Position numbers and translations under genes: made by a program. The notes below the pieces were generated by a model. That model saw only the letters and a program-made list of their open reading frames with translations. It ran no database searches and was not told where the DNA came from. DNA of 64,000 bases, taken from assembly GCA_035079385.1 (NCBI GenBank), contig JAVHKY010000004.1, forward strand, positions 19,313,001 through 19,377,000, given 5' to 3'. This DNA comes from Aspidiotus rigidus (Eukaryota; Arthropoda; Insecta; Hemiptera; Diaspididae). Positions 37,141 through 49,100 of the stretch are shown piece after piece (positions within the stretch are counted from its first letter, which is position 1; every line of letters begins with the position of its first letter).

Positions 37141-40100
37141 TTATTGGATGACGGAATAAATCACTAGTACGCGTTTTTAGACCATATTGTATTGCACGAC
37201 TGCCAAACTGCATGGCAAGTACAGAATTCCCACCAAGTCCGAAGAAATTATCATGACGACTAATGCGCTCAACACCCAGTAGAGAACTCCAGATAAAAGA
37301 TAATTTCTCTTCAATCTCATTTGCCGGTGCTTCATACACCTGGCGAGCAAAAGAATCATCATCTGGTGGTGGAAGAGCTTTTTGGTCAAGTTTTCCATTT
37401 GGAGTGAGGGGCAAGGCGGTTAAACGTACAAATGCACTTGGTATCATGTAGTCAGGTAGTAATGTAACTAGATAATTTCTCAGATCTTGAGCTGTGAATG
37501 AATCTGTCTCCAACACTAGGTAAGCTATCAGATTTTTGTCTACGTCGTCACCCTTTGCAACCACAACTGCTTCTTTTATATTAATATATTCTAACAGGAG
37601 TGCTTCTATTTCCGCAGGTTCAATGCGAAAACCTCGCAACTTTATTTGACCGTCAATTCGTCCTAAATAAATGAGATTTCCCTCTGACACATAACGTGCT
37701 TTATCGCCAGTACGGTAAATTCGTGCGACAGGATGTCCAATAAAAGGGTTAGAAATGAAACGTACTGCTGTTAGGTCTGGATTGTTGAGATAGCCTCGGC
37801 TAACTGTAGTACCTCCGACGTACAGCTCCCCCTCAGCACCTAAAGGTACTAGTCTAAGTAGTGAGTCCAAGATGTAAACCTCTACATCGTGGAATGGTCG
37901 TCCAATTATATTACTATCATCAGGTGATCTTACCTCGTGACAAATAGCCTGAATTGTTGTTTCTGTATTTCCGTACATATTCATGAGGACTGTTGATCTG
38001 TCTGAATATAACTCAAACCATCTATTCAATACACACAAGTCCAGTTCCTCACCCCCAATAAAGATATATTGTAGTATGTCACATTGTAGACTATTTTTTC
38101 TAGCTTGTAATAACATTTTAAAGGCAGAAGGTGTTTGGTAAAGAACAGTGATATTAGAATCGCAAATCCATTCATAGAAATTAAAAGGAGAACGGATGGT
38201 ATTGAAAGGAACAATTGCTAATGAACCACCATACCCAAGGGATCCCCATATTTCCCATACAGAAACATCGAAGGAAATAGAACTAAAAAGACACCATTTT
38301 TTCTCTTTGCTAAATTCAAATTTCTCGTGAGTGACATCAAAGAGTTTTGTCAGCTGACGATGCTCAACCATTACTCCTTTAGGTACTCCAGTTGAACCTG
38401 ATGTATAGATTACGTAGGCAAGATGGCGTGGTCTGAGACCTAGCTCATCTGGTTGTGGATTGTTTGCATTTAGATTGATGGATAAGGGTTTATCTAAATT
38501 GACCATTGGAACATCGTGAGGACCAAGTGCATCTCGACCAGATTCATCCACCAGTAGATAAAATGGTTCAGAATCATTCAGAATATTAATTAATCGCTGA
38601 CTTGAATAAACTGGATCAAGGGGAACATAAGCTCCTCCAGCTTTCAAAACTGCCAAAAGGGCCACAACAAGATTTGGACAACGAGAAACGCAAATTGCGA
38701 CCCTTGTATCTGGTTTTACCCCGCGATCAAGGAGGTAATGGGCCAATTGGTTTGCGCGGTTATTAAGCTCCATATAGCTCAAAGTGGAGCCCTCAAATTC
38801 TAGTGCTGATGCATGGCTATTCAAGTCGACCTGAACTTCAAAATACTCATGAAGACAAAGATCAGGGGAATAATGACTTGTAAGAGTTCCATTCCAGGTT
38901 TCAATTGTAAGAATTCTTTCAGCGTATGGTAAAATATTCAATGTTTGTATAGGTTCTTGAGATTTAGTTTCTAGGGCAAGAATTAGGGATAACAATGCCT
39001 CCTGCATGTAAGAACATATTCTTTCAGGCATTAATGGTTGAACTAGTTGTACTGTTAGTCCTAATCCATTCCCGTAATCTTCAACTGACAATGTCAGTGG
39101 ATAATTATTACGCTCTTAACCACCTAGATATTTTACTCCTGGAATATTTAGCTCCTTGGAATTTCGGTTATGCCGATAGTTCAGTAGTGCACTATATAGT
39201 GGCATACTAGCTGGTATCCGACTACATCGTTGAGCCAAACTCAGTAATGTATGTTCATGAGACAGCAGAGCGCTCAATCTTTCTTGCGTTTCACGTATGG
39301 CGCTTTCAGCATCACTCAAATCTATATTCATGCAAATAGGTAGAGCATTAATCCACAACCCTATTGCATTCTCACTACTTCCTCCGTCTTTCATTCGACC
39401 AAATAAGACAGTTCCAAATACCACTACATCTTGTCTGCTTAGTGAAGAAAGTACCAATCCATAGGCTAAGTGACACATACTAGCTATACTAACCTCTAAT
39501 CCTTGAGCTTGAATGCATAACCTCTCATAGATTGTCTGAGGTAGATGGTATGTAGACTCCGTAACATTTGTTCCATCCAGTTTAATATTACGGAGTCCAA
39601 AAGGTAAAGTTGGTTCATCAATGCCAGCCAGCATTTCACTAAAGAATTTGGTCTGCTCTTTAGGATTGTCCCCTAGAAGGGCGTGAGCCACAAGATTTCG
39701 GTAAGGGATAGGAGGTTGCAATTCTTCCTGTTGATCGCTTATTATCATTTTAATTTCAGCATGTAGAATTTCCATGGTAGCATGGTCGCAAAGAAGATGG
39801 TGTAGAAGGAGGATGGCATAACAATCAGACATAGACTCCTGCCCCACAACAAGTCGTATCAAAGGAGGCTGAGACAGATTCAATGAATAGTGACGCGGAT
39901 TATACATCCTTTTCAACTGTTCAAGGATATCTTTTGTAGAATCTGGTAAGTTTGCTTTCACCAAAACTGATTCTACTTGTCGCAATACCACCTGCGCTGG
40001 TTCACTCAAGTCCTCCCACAAGAAGGCTGTTCGGAAAACATCATGGCGTTCAACCACTTTCTCAAGAGCATCATAATAATTCTTGAATGCCACTTGATTA

Positions 40101-43100
40101 CTAAAATGGAGTTCGGATGAAAGTAGATAAGGATCTCCCTCAGTCACATTTAAGTGATGAAAGAGTATACCGTTTTGTAAGGGACCCAAACTATAAATGT
40201 CCTGAATATTAGAAACTCCTCCTGAGACTTGTGATACTATTAAATCAATATCCTTTTGTGATAGTGATATAAGAGGTAGCATTTCGGGAGTGATGGTTGT
40301 GCAGTCAGGTTCAATTAGGTTCGGTGGAATTTCAAAGGCTTGATAATTCTTGATAGTTTCTGCCATGACGGCCAGGGTGGGTGCTTCAAATACAGCTTGG
40401 ACACTCGTACCTAAACCAAATTGTCGCAGTTTAGCCACGAATTTTATTATTAGTAATGAGTGTCCGCCAAGTGCAAAAAAGTTATCGTGTCGACTAATCT
40501 GTTGTTTTTTTAGTATTGCACTCCATATAGCAGCCACCTTCTCCTCTATTTCCCCCTGTGGAGCTTCATATATTTGATGAGCGATAGAATTTTCATCTGG
40601 ATCGGGTAAAGCTCGACGGTCCAGCTTACCATTACAATTGAGAGGTAAGACTGATAGTAATACAAATGCTGTTGGAATCATAAAATCAGGTAATCTTGTG
40701 ATCAAATGATCCCTCAAGTCCCGTGCATTGAGCAAACCTTGATCCGCTACCACATAGGCTACCAACTGTTTATCTAAATTTTGTTCTCGAAGTATCACTG
40801 CGGCCTCCCTAACATAAGGATGTTCTACTAAGCTCTTCTCTATTTCTGCCGGTTCAATACGAAAACCACGTATCTTGATTTGATGGTCTACGCGTCCAAG
40901 AAAGACCAGATTACCATCTGGTAGATAATGAGCTCTGTCACCTGTACGGTACATTCGGGAGCAAGGGCCACTAAATGGATCAGCTAAAAAGTATTCAGAA
41001 GTAAGCTGGTGGAGGTTGAGGTATCCCCGAGCTACTCCTGCACCGGCAATATAAATTTCACCTTCAGCACCTATCGGTACTGGTTTCCTCTCCGTATTTA
41101 GTAGGTATATTTGAAGGTCAGGAAGAGGTCGTCCAATCGATATAATTGCGTAATTTATTAGAGACTCGATTTTGTAAACAGTAGCAAAAACCAGAGTTTC
41201 GGTAGTTCCATAAATATTGTATAGCAAAGTGGATTTTTTTCTATTCACTTTAAACCACTTATTAACAATCGATGGATCTAAGGTTTCTCCTCCTATTATT
41301 ATGTATCGCAACATATCACATTTTGAGTCATTGTTCATAGCTTGTAATAAGGCCTTGAAGAAAGAAGGTGTCAGATTTAATACAGTAATCCCGGAAGCAC
41401 AAAGCCAGTTGTAAAAGGTTTTCGTAGCTCGAATCATATTCAGCGGAGGAATAGCTAATGAAGCACCATAAAGTAAAGCTCCCCATATCTCCCACAGAGA
41501 AACATCAAATGAAAATGAGTGGAGAAGACACCATTTATCCACACTACTAAAATCAAAATTTGCACGTGTTACATCAAAGAGCCTTGTGACATTACAATGC
41601 TCTACCATCACGCCCTTTGGTTCCCCTGTTGAACCTGAAGTGTAAATCACATAGGCAAGATTTGCTGATGTCAGATTCAGATTTTTTGGCCGTGGATTAG
41701 ATATAGGTAAGTCTCCAGGAAGGTCGAAGTCCATATTAATAACAGGGATACTTGATGTTCCCAAGGCATCTATACCGGCTGAATTCACTAGAAGAAGCAT
41801 AGGTTCAGAACCGTACAGAATGTTCATCAATCGTTTACTTGAATAAGCGGGATCGAGCGGTACATAGCAGCCACCAGCTTTCAAAACGGCCAGAAGGGCC
41901 ACAACAAGATTTGGACAACGAGAAAGACAAATTGCGACCCTTGTATCTGGCTTTACACCGCGATCAAGAAGGTAATGAGCCAATTGGTTTGCGCGGGTAT
42001 TAAGCTCCATATAGCTTAAAGTGATACCCTGAAACTCTAGTGCTGGGGCATGGCTATTCAAGTTGACCTGAACTTCAAAATACTCGTGCAGACAAAGATC
42101 AGGAGAATGATGACCTGCGAGAGTTTCATTCCATGTTTCAATTAGAAGAATTCTTTCAGCGTATGGTAAAATATTCAATGTTTGTATAGGTTCTTGAGAA
42201 TTAGTTTCTAGGGCAAGAATTAGGGATAACAATGCCTCCCGCATATAAGAGCATATGCTTTCAGGCAATATTGGTTGAACTACTTGTACTGTAAATCCTA
42301 ATCCATTCCCGTAATCTTCAACTGACAATGTCAGAGGATAATTTGTACGCTCTTCACCACCTAGAAATTTCACTCCTGGAATATTTATCTCCTTGGAATT
42401 TTGGTTATGCCGATAGTTCAGTAGTGCACTAAATAGAGGCATACCAACTGGTATCCGACTACATTGTTGAGCTAGACTCAGTAATGTATGTTCATGAGAT
42501 AGCAGAGCGCTCAGCCTTGCTTGCGTTTCCCTTATGGCAGTTTCAGCATCACTCAGATCTATATTTATGCAAATTGGTAGAGTATTAATCCACAACCCAA
42601 TTGCATTTTCACTACTTCCTCCGTCTTTCATTCGACCAAATAAGACAGTTCCAAATACCACTACATCATGTTTGCTTAGTGAAGAAAGTACCAATCCATA
42701 TGCCAAGTGACACATACTAGCTATACTAACCTCTAATCCTTGAGCTTGAATGCATAACCTCTCATAGATTGAATGAGGTAGATGGTATGTAGACTCCATA
42801 ACATTTGTTCCATCCAGTTTAATATTGCGGAGTCCAAAAGGTAAAATTGGTTCATCAATGCCAGCCAACATTTCACTAAAGAATTTGATCTGCTCTTCAT
42901 GATTGTCCCGTAGAAGAGCCTGAGCCACAAGGTTTCGGTAAGGGGTGGAGGTTGCAATTCTTCCTGTTGATCGCTTATTATCAGTCTAATTTCGGCTTGT
43001 AGAATTTCCATGGTAGCATGGTCGCAAAGAAGATGGTGTAGAAGGAGGATGGCATAACAATCAGACATAGACTCCTGCCCCACAACAAGTCGTATCAAAG

Positions 43101-46100
43101 GAGGCTGAGACAGATTCAATGAATAGTGACGCGGATTATACATCCTTTTCAACTGTTCAAGGATATCTTTTGTAGAATCTGGTAAGTTTGCTTTCACCAA
43201 AACTGATTCTACTTGTCGCAATACCACCTGCGCTGGTTCACTCAAGTCCTCCCACAAGAAGGCTGTTCGGAAAACATCATGGCGTTCAACCACTTTCTCA
43301 AGAGCATCATAATAATTCTTGAATGCCACTTGATTACTAAAATGGAGTTCGGATGAAAGTAGATAAGGATCTCCCTCAGTCACATTTAAGTGATGAAAGA
43401 GTATACCGTTTTGTAAGGGACCCAAACTATAAATGTCCTGAATATTAGAAACTCCTCCTGAGACTTGTGATACTATTAAATCAATATCCTTTTGTGATAG
43501 TGATATAAGAGGTAGCATTTCGGGAGTGATGGTTGTGCAGTCAGGTTCAATTAGGTTCGGTGGAATTTCAAAGGCTTGATAATTCTTGATAGTTTCTGCC
43601 ATGACGGCCAGGGTGGGTGCTTCAAATACAGCTTGGACACTCGTACCTAAACCAAATTGTCGCAGTTTAGCCACGAATTTTATTATTAGTAATGAGTGTC
43701 CGCCAAGTGCAAAAAAGTTATCGTGTCGACTAATCTGTTGTTTTTTTAGTATTGCACTCCATATAGCAGCCACCTTCTCCTCTATTTCCCCCTGTGGAGC
43801 TTCATATATTTGATGAGCGATAGAATTTTCATCTGGATCGGGTAAAGCTCGACGGTCCAGCTTACCATTACAATTGAGAGGTAAGACTGATAGTAATACA
43901 AATGCTGTTGGAATCATAAAATCAGGTAATCTTGTGATCAAATGATCCCTCAAGTCCCGTGCATTGAGCAAACCTTGATCCGCTACCACATAGGCTACCA
44001 ACTGTTTATCTAAATTTTGTTCTCGAAGTATCACTGCGGCCTCCCTAACATAAGGATGTTCTACTAAGCTCTTCTCTATTTCTGCCGGTTCAATACGAAA
44101 ACCACGTATCTTGATTTGATGGTCTACGCGTCCAAGAAAGACCAGATTACCATCTGGTAGATAATGAGCTCTGTCACCTGTACGGTACATTCGGGAGCAA
44201 GGGCCACTAAATGGATCAGCTAAAAAGTATTCAGAAGTAAGCTGGTGGAGGTTGAGGTATCCCCGAGCTACTCCTGCACCGGCAATATAAATTTCACCTT
44301 CAGCACCTATCGGTACTGGTTTCCTCTCCGTATTTAGTAGGTATATTTGAAGGTCAGGAAGAGGTCGTCCAATCGATATAATTGCGTAATTTATTAGAGA
44401 CTCGATTTTGTAAACAGTAGCAAAAACCAGAGTTTCGGTAGTTCCATAAATATTGTATAGCAAAGTGGATTTTTTTCTATTCACTTTAAACCACTTATTA
44501 ACAATCGATGGATCTAAGGTTTCTCCTCCTATTATTATGTATCGCAACATATCACATTTTGAGTCATTGTTCATAGCTTGTAATAAGGCCTTGAAGAAAG
44601 AAGGTGTCAGATTTAATACAGTAATCCCGGAAGCACAAAGCCAGTTGTAAAAGGTTTTCGTAGCTCGAATCATATTCAGCGGAGGAATAGCTAATGAAGC
44701 ACCATAAAGTAAAGCTCCCCATATCTCCCACAGAGAAACATCAAATGAAAATGAGTGGAGAAGACACCATTTATCCACACTACTAAAATCAAAATTTGCA
44801 CGTGTTACATCAAAGAGCCTTGTGACATTACAATGCTCTACCATCACGCCCTTTGGTTCCCCTGTTGAACCTGAAGTGTAAATCACATAGGCAAGATTTG
44901 CTGATGTCAGATTCAGATTTTTTGGCCGTGGATTAGATATAGGTAAGTCTCCAGGAAGGTCGAAGTCCATATTAATAACAGGGATACTTGATGTTCCCAA
45001 GGCATCTATACCGGCTGAATTCACTAGAAGAAGCATAGGTTCAGAACCGTACAGAATGTTCATCAATCGTTTACTTGAATAAGCGGGATCGAGCGGTACA
45101 TAGCAGCCACCAGCTTTCAAAACGGCCAGAAGGGCCACAACAAGATTTGGACAACGAGAAAGACAAATTGCGACCCTTGTATCTGGCTTTACACCGCGAT
45201 CAAGAAGGTAATGAGCCAATTGGTTTGCGCGGGTATTAAGCTCCATATAGCTTAAAGTGATACCCTGAAACTCTAGTGCTGGGGCATGGCTATTCAAGTT
45301 GACCTGAACTTCAAAATACTCGTGCAGACAAAGATCAGGAGAATGATGACCTGCGGGAGTTCCATTCCAGGTTTCAATTGTAAGAATTCTTTCAGCGTAT
45401 GGTAAAATATTCAATGTTTGTATAGGTTCTTGAGAATTAGTTTCTAGGGCAAGAATTAGGGATAACAATGCCTCCCGCATATAAGAGCATATGCTTTCAG
45501 GCAATATTGGTTGAACTACTTGTACTGTAAATCCTAATCCATTCCCGTAATCTTCAACTGACAATGTCAGAGGATAATTTGTACGCTCTTCACCACCTAG
45601 AAATTTCACTCCTGGAATATTTATCTCCTTGGAATTTTGGTTATGCCGATAGTTCAGTAGTGCACTAAATAGAGGCATACCAACTGGTATCCGACTACAT
45701 TGTTGAGCTAGACTCAGTAATGTATGTTCATGAGATAGCAGAGCGCTTAGCCTTGCTTGCGTTTCCCTTATGGCAGTTTCAGCATCACTCAGATCTATAT
45801 TTATGCAAATTGGTAGAGTATTAATCCACAACCCAATTGAATTTTCACTACTTCCTCCGTCTTTCATTCGACCAAATAAGACAGTTCCAAATACCACTAC
45901 ATCATGTTTGCTTAGTGAAGAAAGTACCAATCCATATGCCAAGTGACACATACTAGCTATACTAACCTCTAATCCTTGAGCTTGAATGCATAACCTCTCA
46001 TAGATTGAATGAGGTAGATGGTATGTAGACTCCATAACATTTGTTCCATCCAGTTTAATATTGCGGAGTCCAAAAGGTAAAATTGGTTCATCAATGCCAG

Positions 46101-49100
46101 CCAACATTTCACTAAAGAATTTGATCTGCTCTTCATGATTGTCCCGTAGAAGAGCCTGAGCCACAAGGTTTCGGTAAGGGGTAGGAGGTTGCAATTCTTC
46201 CTGTTGATCGCTTATTATCAGTCTAATTTCGGCTTGTAGAATTTCCATGGTAGCATGGTCGCAAAGAAGATGGTGTAGAAGGAGGATGGCATAACAATCA
46301 GACATAGACTCCTGCCCCACAACAAGTCGTATCAAAGGAGGCTGAGACAGATTCAATGAATAGTGACGCGGATTATACATCCTTTTCAACTGTTCAAGGA
46401 TATCTTTTGTAGAATCTGGTAAGTTTGCTTTCACCAAAACTGATTCTACTTGTCGCAATACCACCTGCGCTGGTTCACTCAAGTCCTCCCACAAGAAGGC
46501 TGTTCGGAAAACATCATGGCGTTCAACCACTTTCTCAAGAGCATCATAATAATTCTTGAATGCCACTTGATTACTAAAATGGAGTTCGGATGAAAGTAGA
46601 TAAGGATCTCCCTCAGTCACATTTAAGTGATGAAAGAGTATACCGTTTTGTAAGGGACCCAAACTATAAATGTCCTGAATATTAGAAACTCCTCCTGAGA
46701 CTTGTGATACTATTAAATCAATATCCTTTTGTGATAGTGATATAAGAGGTAGCATTTCGAGAGTGATGGTTGTGCAGTCAGGTTCAATTAGGTTCGGTGG
46801 AATTTCAAAGGCTTGATAATTCTTGATAGTTTCTGCCATGACGGCCAGGGTGGGTGCTTCAAATACAGCTTGGACACTCGTACCTAAACCAAATTGTCGC
46901 AGTTTAGCCACGAATTTTATTATTAGTAATGAGTGTCCGCCAAGTGCAAAAAAGTTATCGTGTCGACTAATCTGTTGTTTTTTTAGTATTGCACTCCATA
47001 TAGCAGCCACCTTCTCCTCTATTTCCCCCTGTGGAGCTTCATATATTTGATGAGCGATAGAATTTTCATCTGGATCGGGTAAAGCTCGACGGTCCAGCTT
47101 ACCATTACAATTGAGAGGTAAGACTGATAGTAATACAAATGCTGTTGGAATCATAAAATCAGGTAATCTTGTGATCAAATGATCCCTCAAGTCCCGTGCA
47201 TTGAGCAAACCTTGATCCGCTACCACATAGGCTACCAACTGTTTATCTGAATTTTGTTCTAGATGTATCACTGCGGCCTCCTTCACGTAAGGATGTTCTA
47301 CTAAGCTCTTCTCTATTTCTGCCGGTTCAATACGAAAACCACGTATCTTGATTTGATGGTCTACGCGTCCAAGAAAGACAAGATTACCATCTGGTAGATA
47401 GTAAGCTCTGTCACCTGTTCGATACATTCGAGAGCCAGAGCCACTAAATAGATCAGCTACAAAATATTCAGATGTAAGCTTTTGGCGATTGAGGTATCCC
47501 CGAGCTACTCTTGCACCGCCAATATAAATTTCACCTTGGACACCTATTGGTACAGGAATTCCCAAGCTGTCTAGTAAGTAGATTTTAAGGTCAGGAATAG
47601 GTCGTCCAATCGATATTATGTCGTATTTCAGAGGCTCAATTTTGTAAAAAGTTGCAAAAACTACAGTTTCGGTAAGACCATAAGAATTGTATAATATGGG
47701 AGGCTTTCTTACATTCATTTCAAACCACATATTAACAATTACTGGATCGAGTACATCTCCTGCTATTACCAAATAACGCAACATATCTGATTTGGAACTA
47801 TCACGTTTAGTTCGTGAAAACGTTCTGAATGCAGAAGGAGTCTGATTTAATACAGTAACCCCGGAGGTACAAATCCAGTCGTAAAAATTAAGGGTGGACC
47901 GAATCATGTTCAGAGAAGGAATAGTCAATTGACCACCATTAAGTAAAGCTCCCCATATCTCCCATACAGAAACATCAAATGAAAGTGAGTGGAAAAGACA
48001 CCATGTGTCCTCGTTGGAAAACCTGAATTCAGAACAAGTAATGTCAAATAACCTTGATATATGTCGATGTTCAACCATGACGCCTTTAGGGGTTCCAGTT
48101 GAACCTGAGGTATAAATGACATAGGCAAGATGGGATGGTATGAGATTGAGATTCTCGGTTTGTGGATTGTCTGCGCTTAGATTACTTGGCAGAGGATGAT
48201 CCATATTAATTACTGGTAATTGATGTGTTCCAAGAGCTTCTAGACCAGTTGCATCTGTCATAAGCAGCATAGGTTCAGCATCCTTCAATATGGTATTCAA
48301 GCGTTTACTTGAGTGTACCGGATCTAGGGGTACATATGCCCCACCTGCTTTTAGGATACCTAGTATTGCCACCACCAGTTTTGTATGACGCGCCATACAT
48401 ATAGCTATTTTGGTGTCAGGTTTCACTCCAAGTTGAATGAGGTAATTCGCTAATTGATTGGCTTGGAAATTGAGATCAAAATAGCTCAAAGTTTTTTTGT
48501 CAGATTTTATTGCCGGTGCTTGTTGATTTCGTTTTACCTGGGCTTCAAATAGTTGGTGTATAAAATGGGAAGTAGAACCGCAAGATATTGTTCGATGGTT
48601 CCAGGTTTCAGTTTGCAATGTACACTCTGACCAAGGTAAAACATTCAATTCTTGCACTTTTTGACTTGGGAAATTTGTAAGTGAATCCGCGAGAGATGAA
48701 AGTGCTTCACGCATATAAGCAGTAATTCTATCTCCCGATAATGGAGCAATCACTTGTGTTGTAATACCCAGACTATGACCATTATCCTCTATGTTAATTG
48801 CCAGAGGATAATTTGTCCTTCCATAAAAACCCATAACATCTACTCCTGGAAGGGACAGTTTTGTAGAGAGATTATTATGTCGAAAATTAAGAATTGCGCT
48901 GAATAACGGTGTGTTTGATGGAATATTACTACATCGTTGAGCCATTGTCAATGGAGCATTTTCATGAGCCAGTAAATTGCTTAGACGGATATGTGTTTCA
49001 CGCACACACGATTCAACTGTTGTTTGATCTATATCCAGTCGGAAGGGTAACGTATTCATCCATAAACCTAGCGCTCTTGTATTTTCTCCTCCATTTTTCA

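Larger units (their letters stand above)
39770..47400 (-). repeat. 3.24-kb tandem duplication of an NRPS module
   Basis: Equivalent points recur at 40350, 43586 and 46823, i.e. spacings of 3236 and 3237 bp (1079 codons, minus one base where the frameshift lies). Two nearly full units and a third partial unit (end of A2, T2 and first half of C3) are present. Breakpoints fall inside condensation domains. Only scattered substitutions are visible by eye, so the copies are very young or kept alike by gene conversion. Confidence 0.93.

Noticed and set aside
36194..39091. Separate 965-residue protein starting at 39091
   Set aside because: The supposed start is TTG in the middle of a condensation domain. 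It is the same frame as the ORF upstream, cut off by one nonsense codon.
39100..39130. Mini-intron or readthrough that would bypass the TAA
   Set aside because: No donor/acceptor pair of workable length surrounds it, and no readthrough context is evident.
40350..47050. Three identical plus-strand 75-residue ORFs (also the 65-residue ORFs at 41217 and 44453)
   Set aside because: They are antisense shadows of the repeated NRPS modules, identical only because the modules are.
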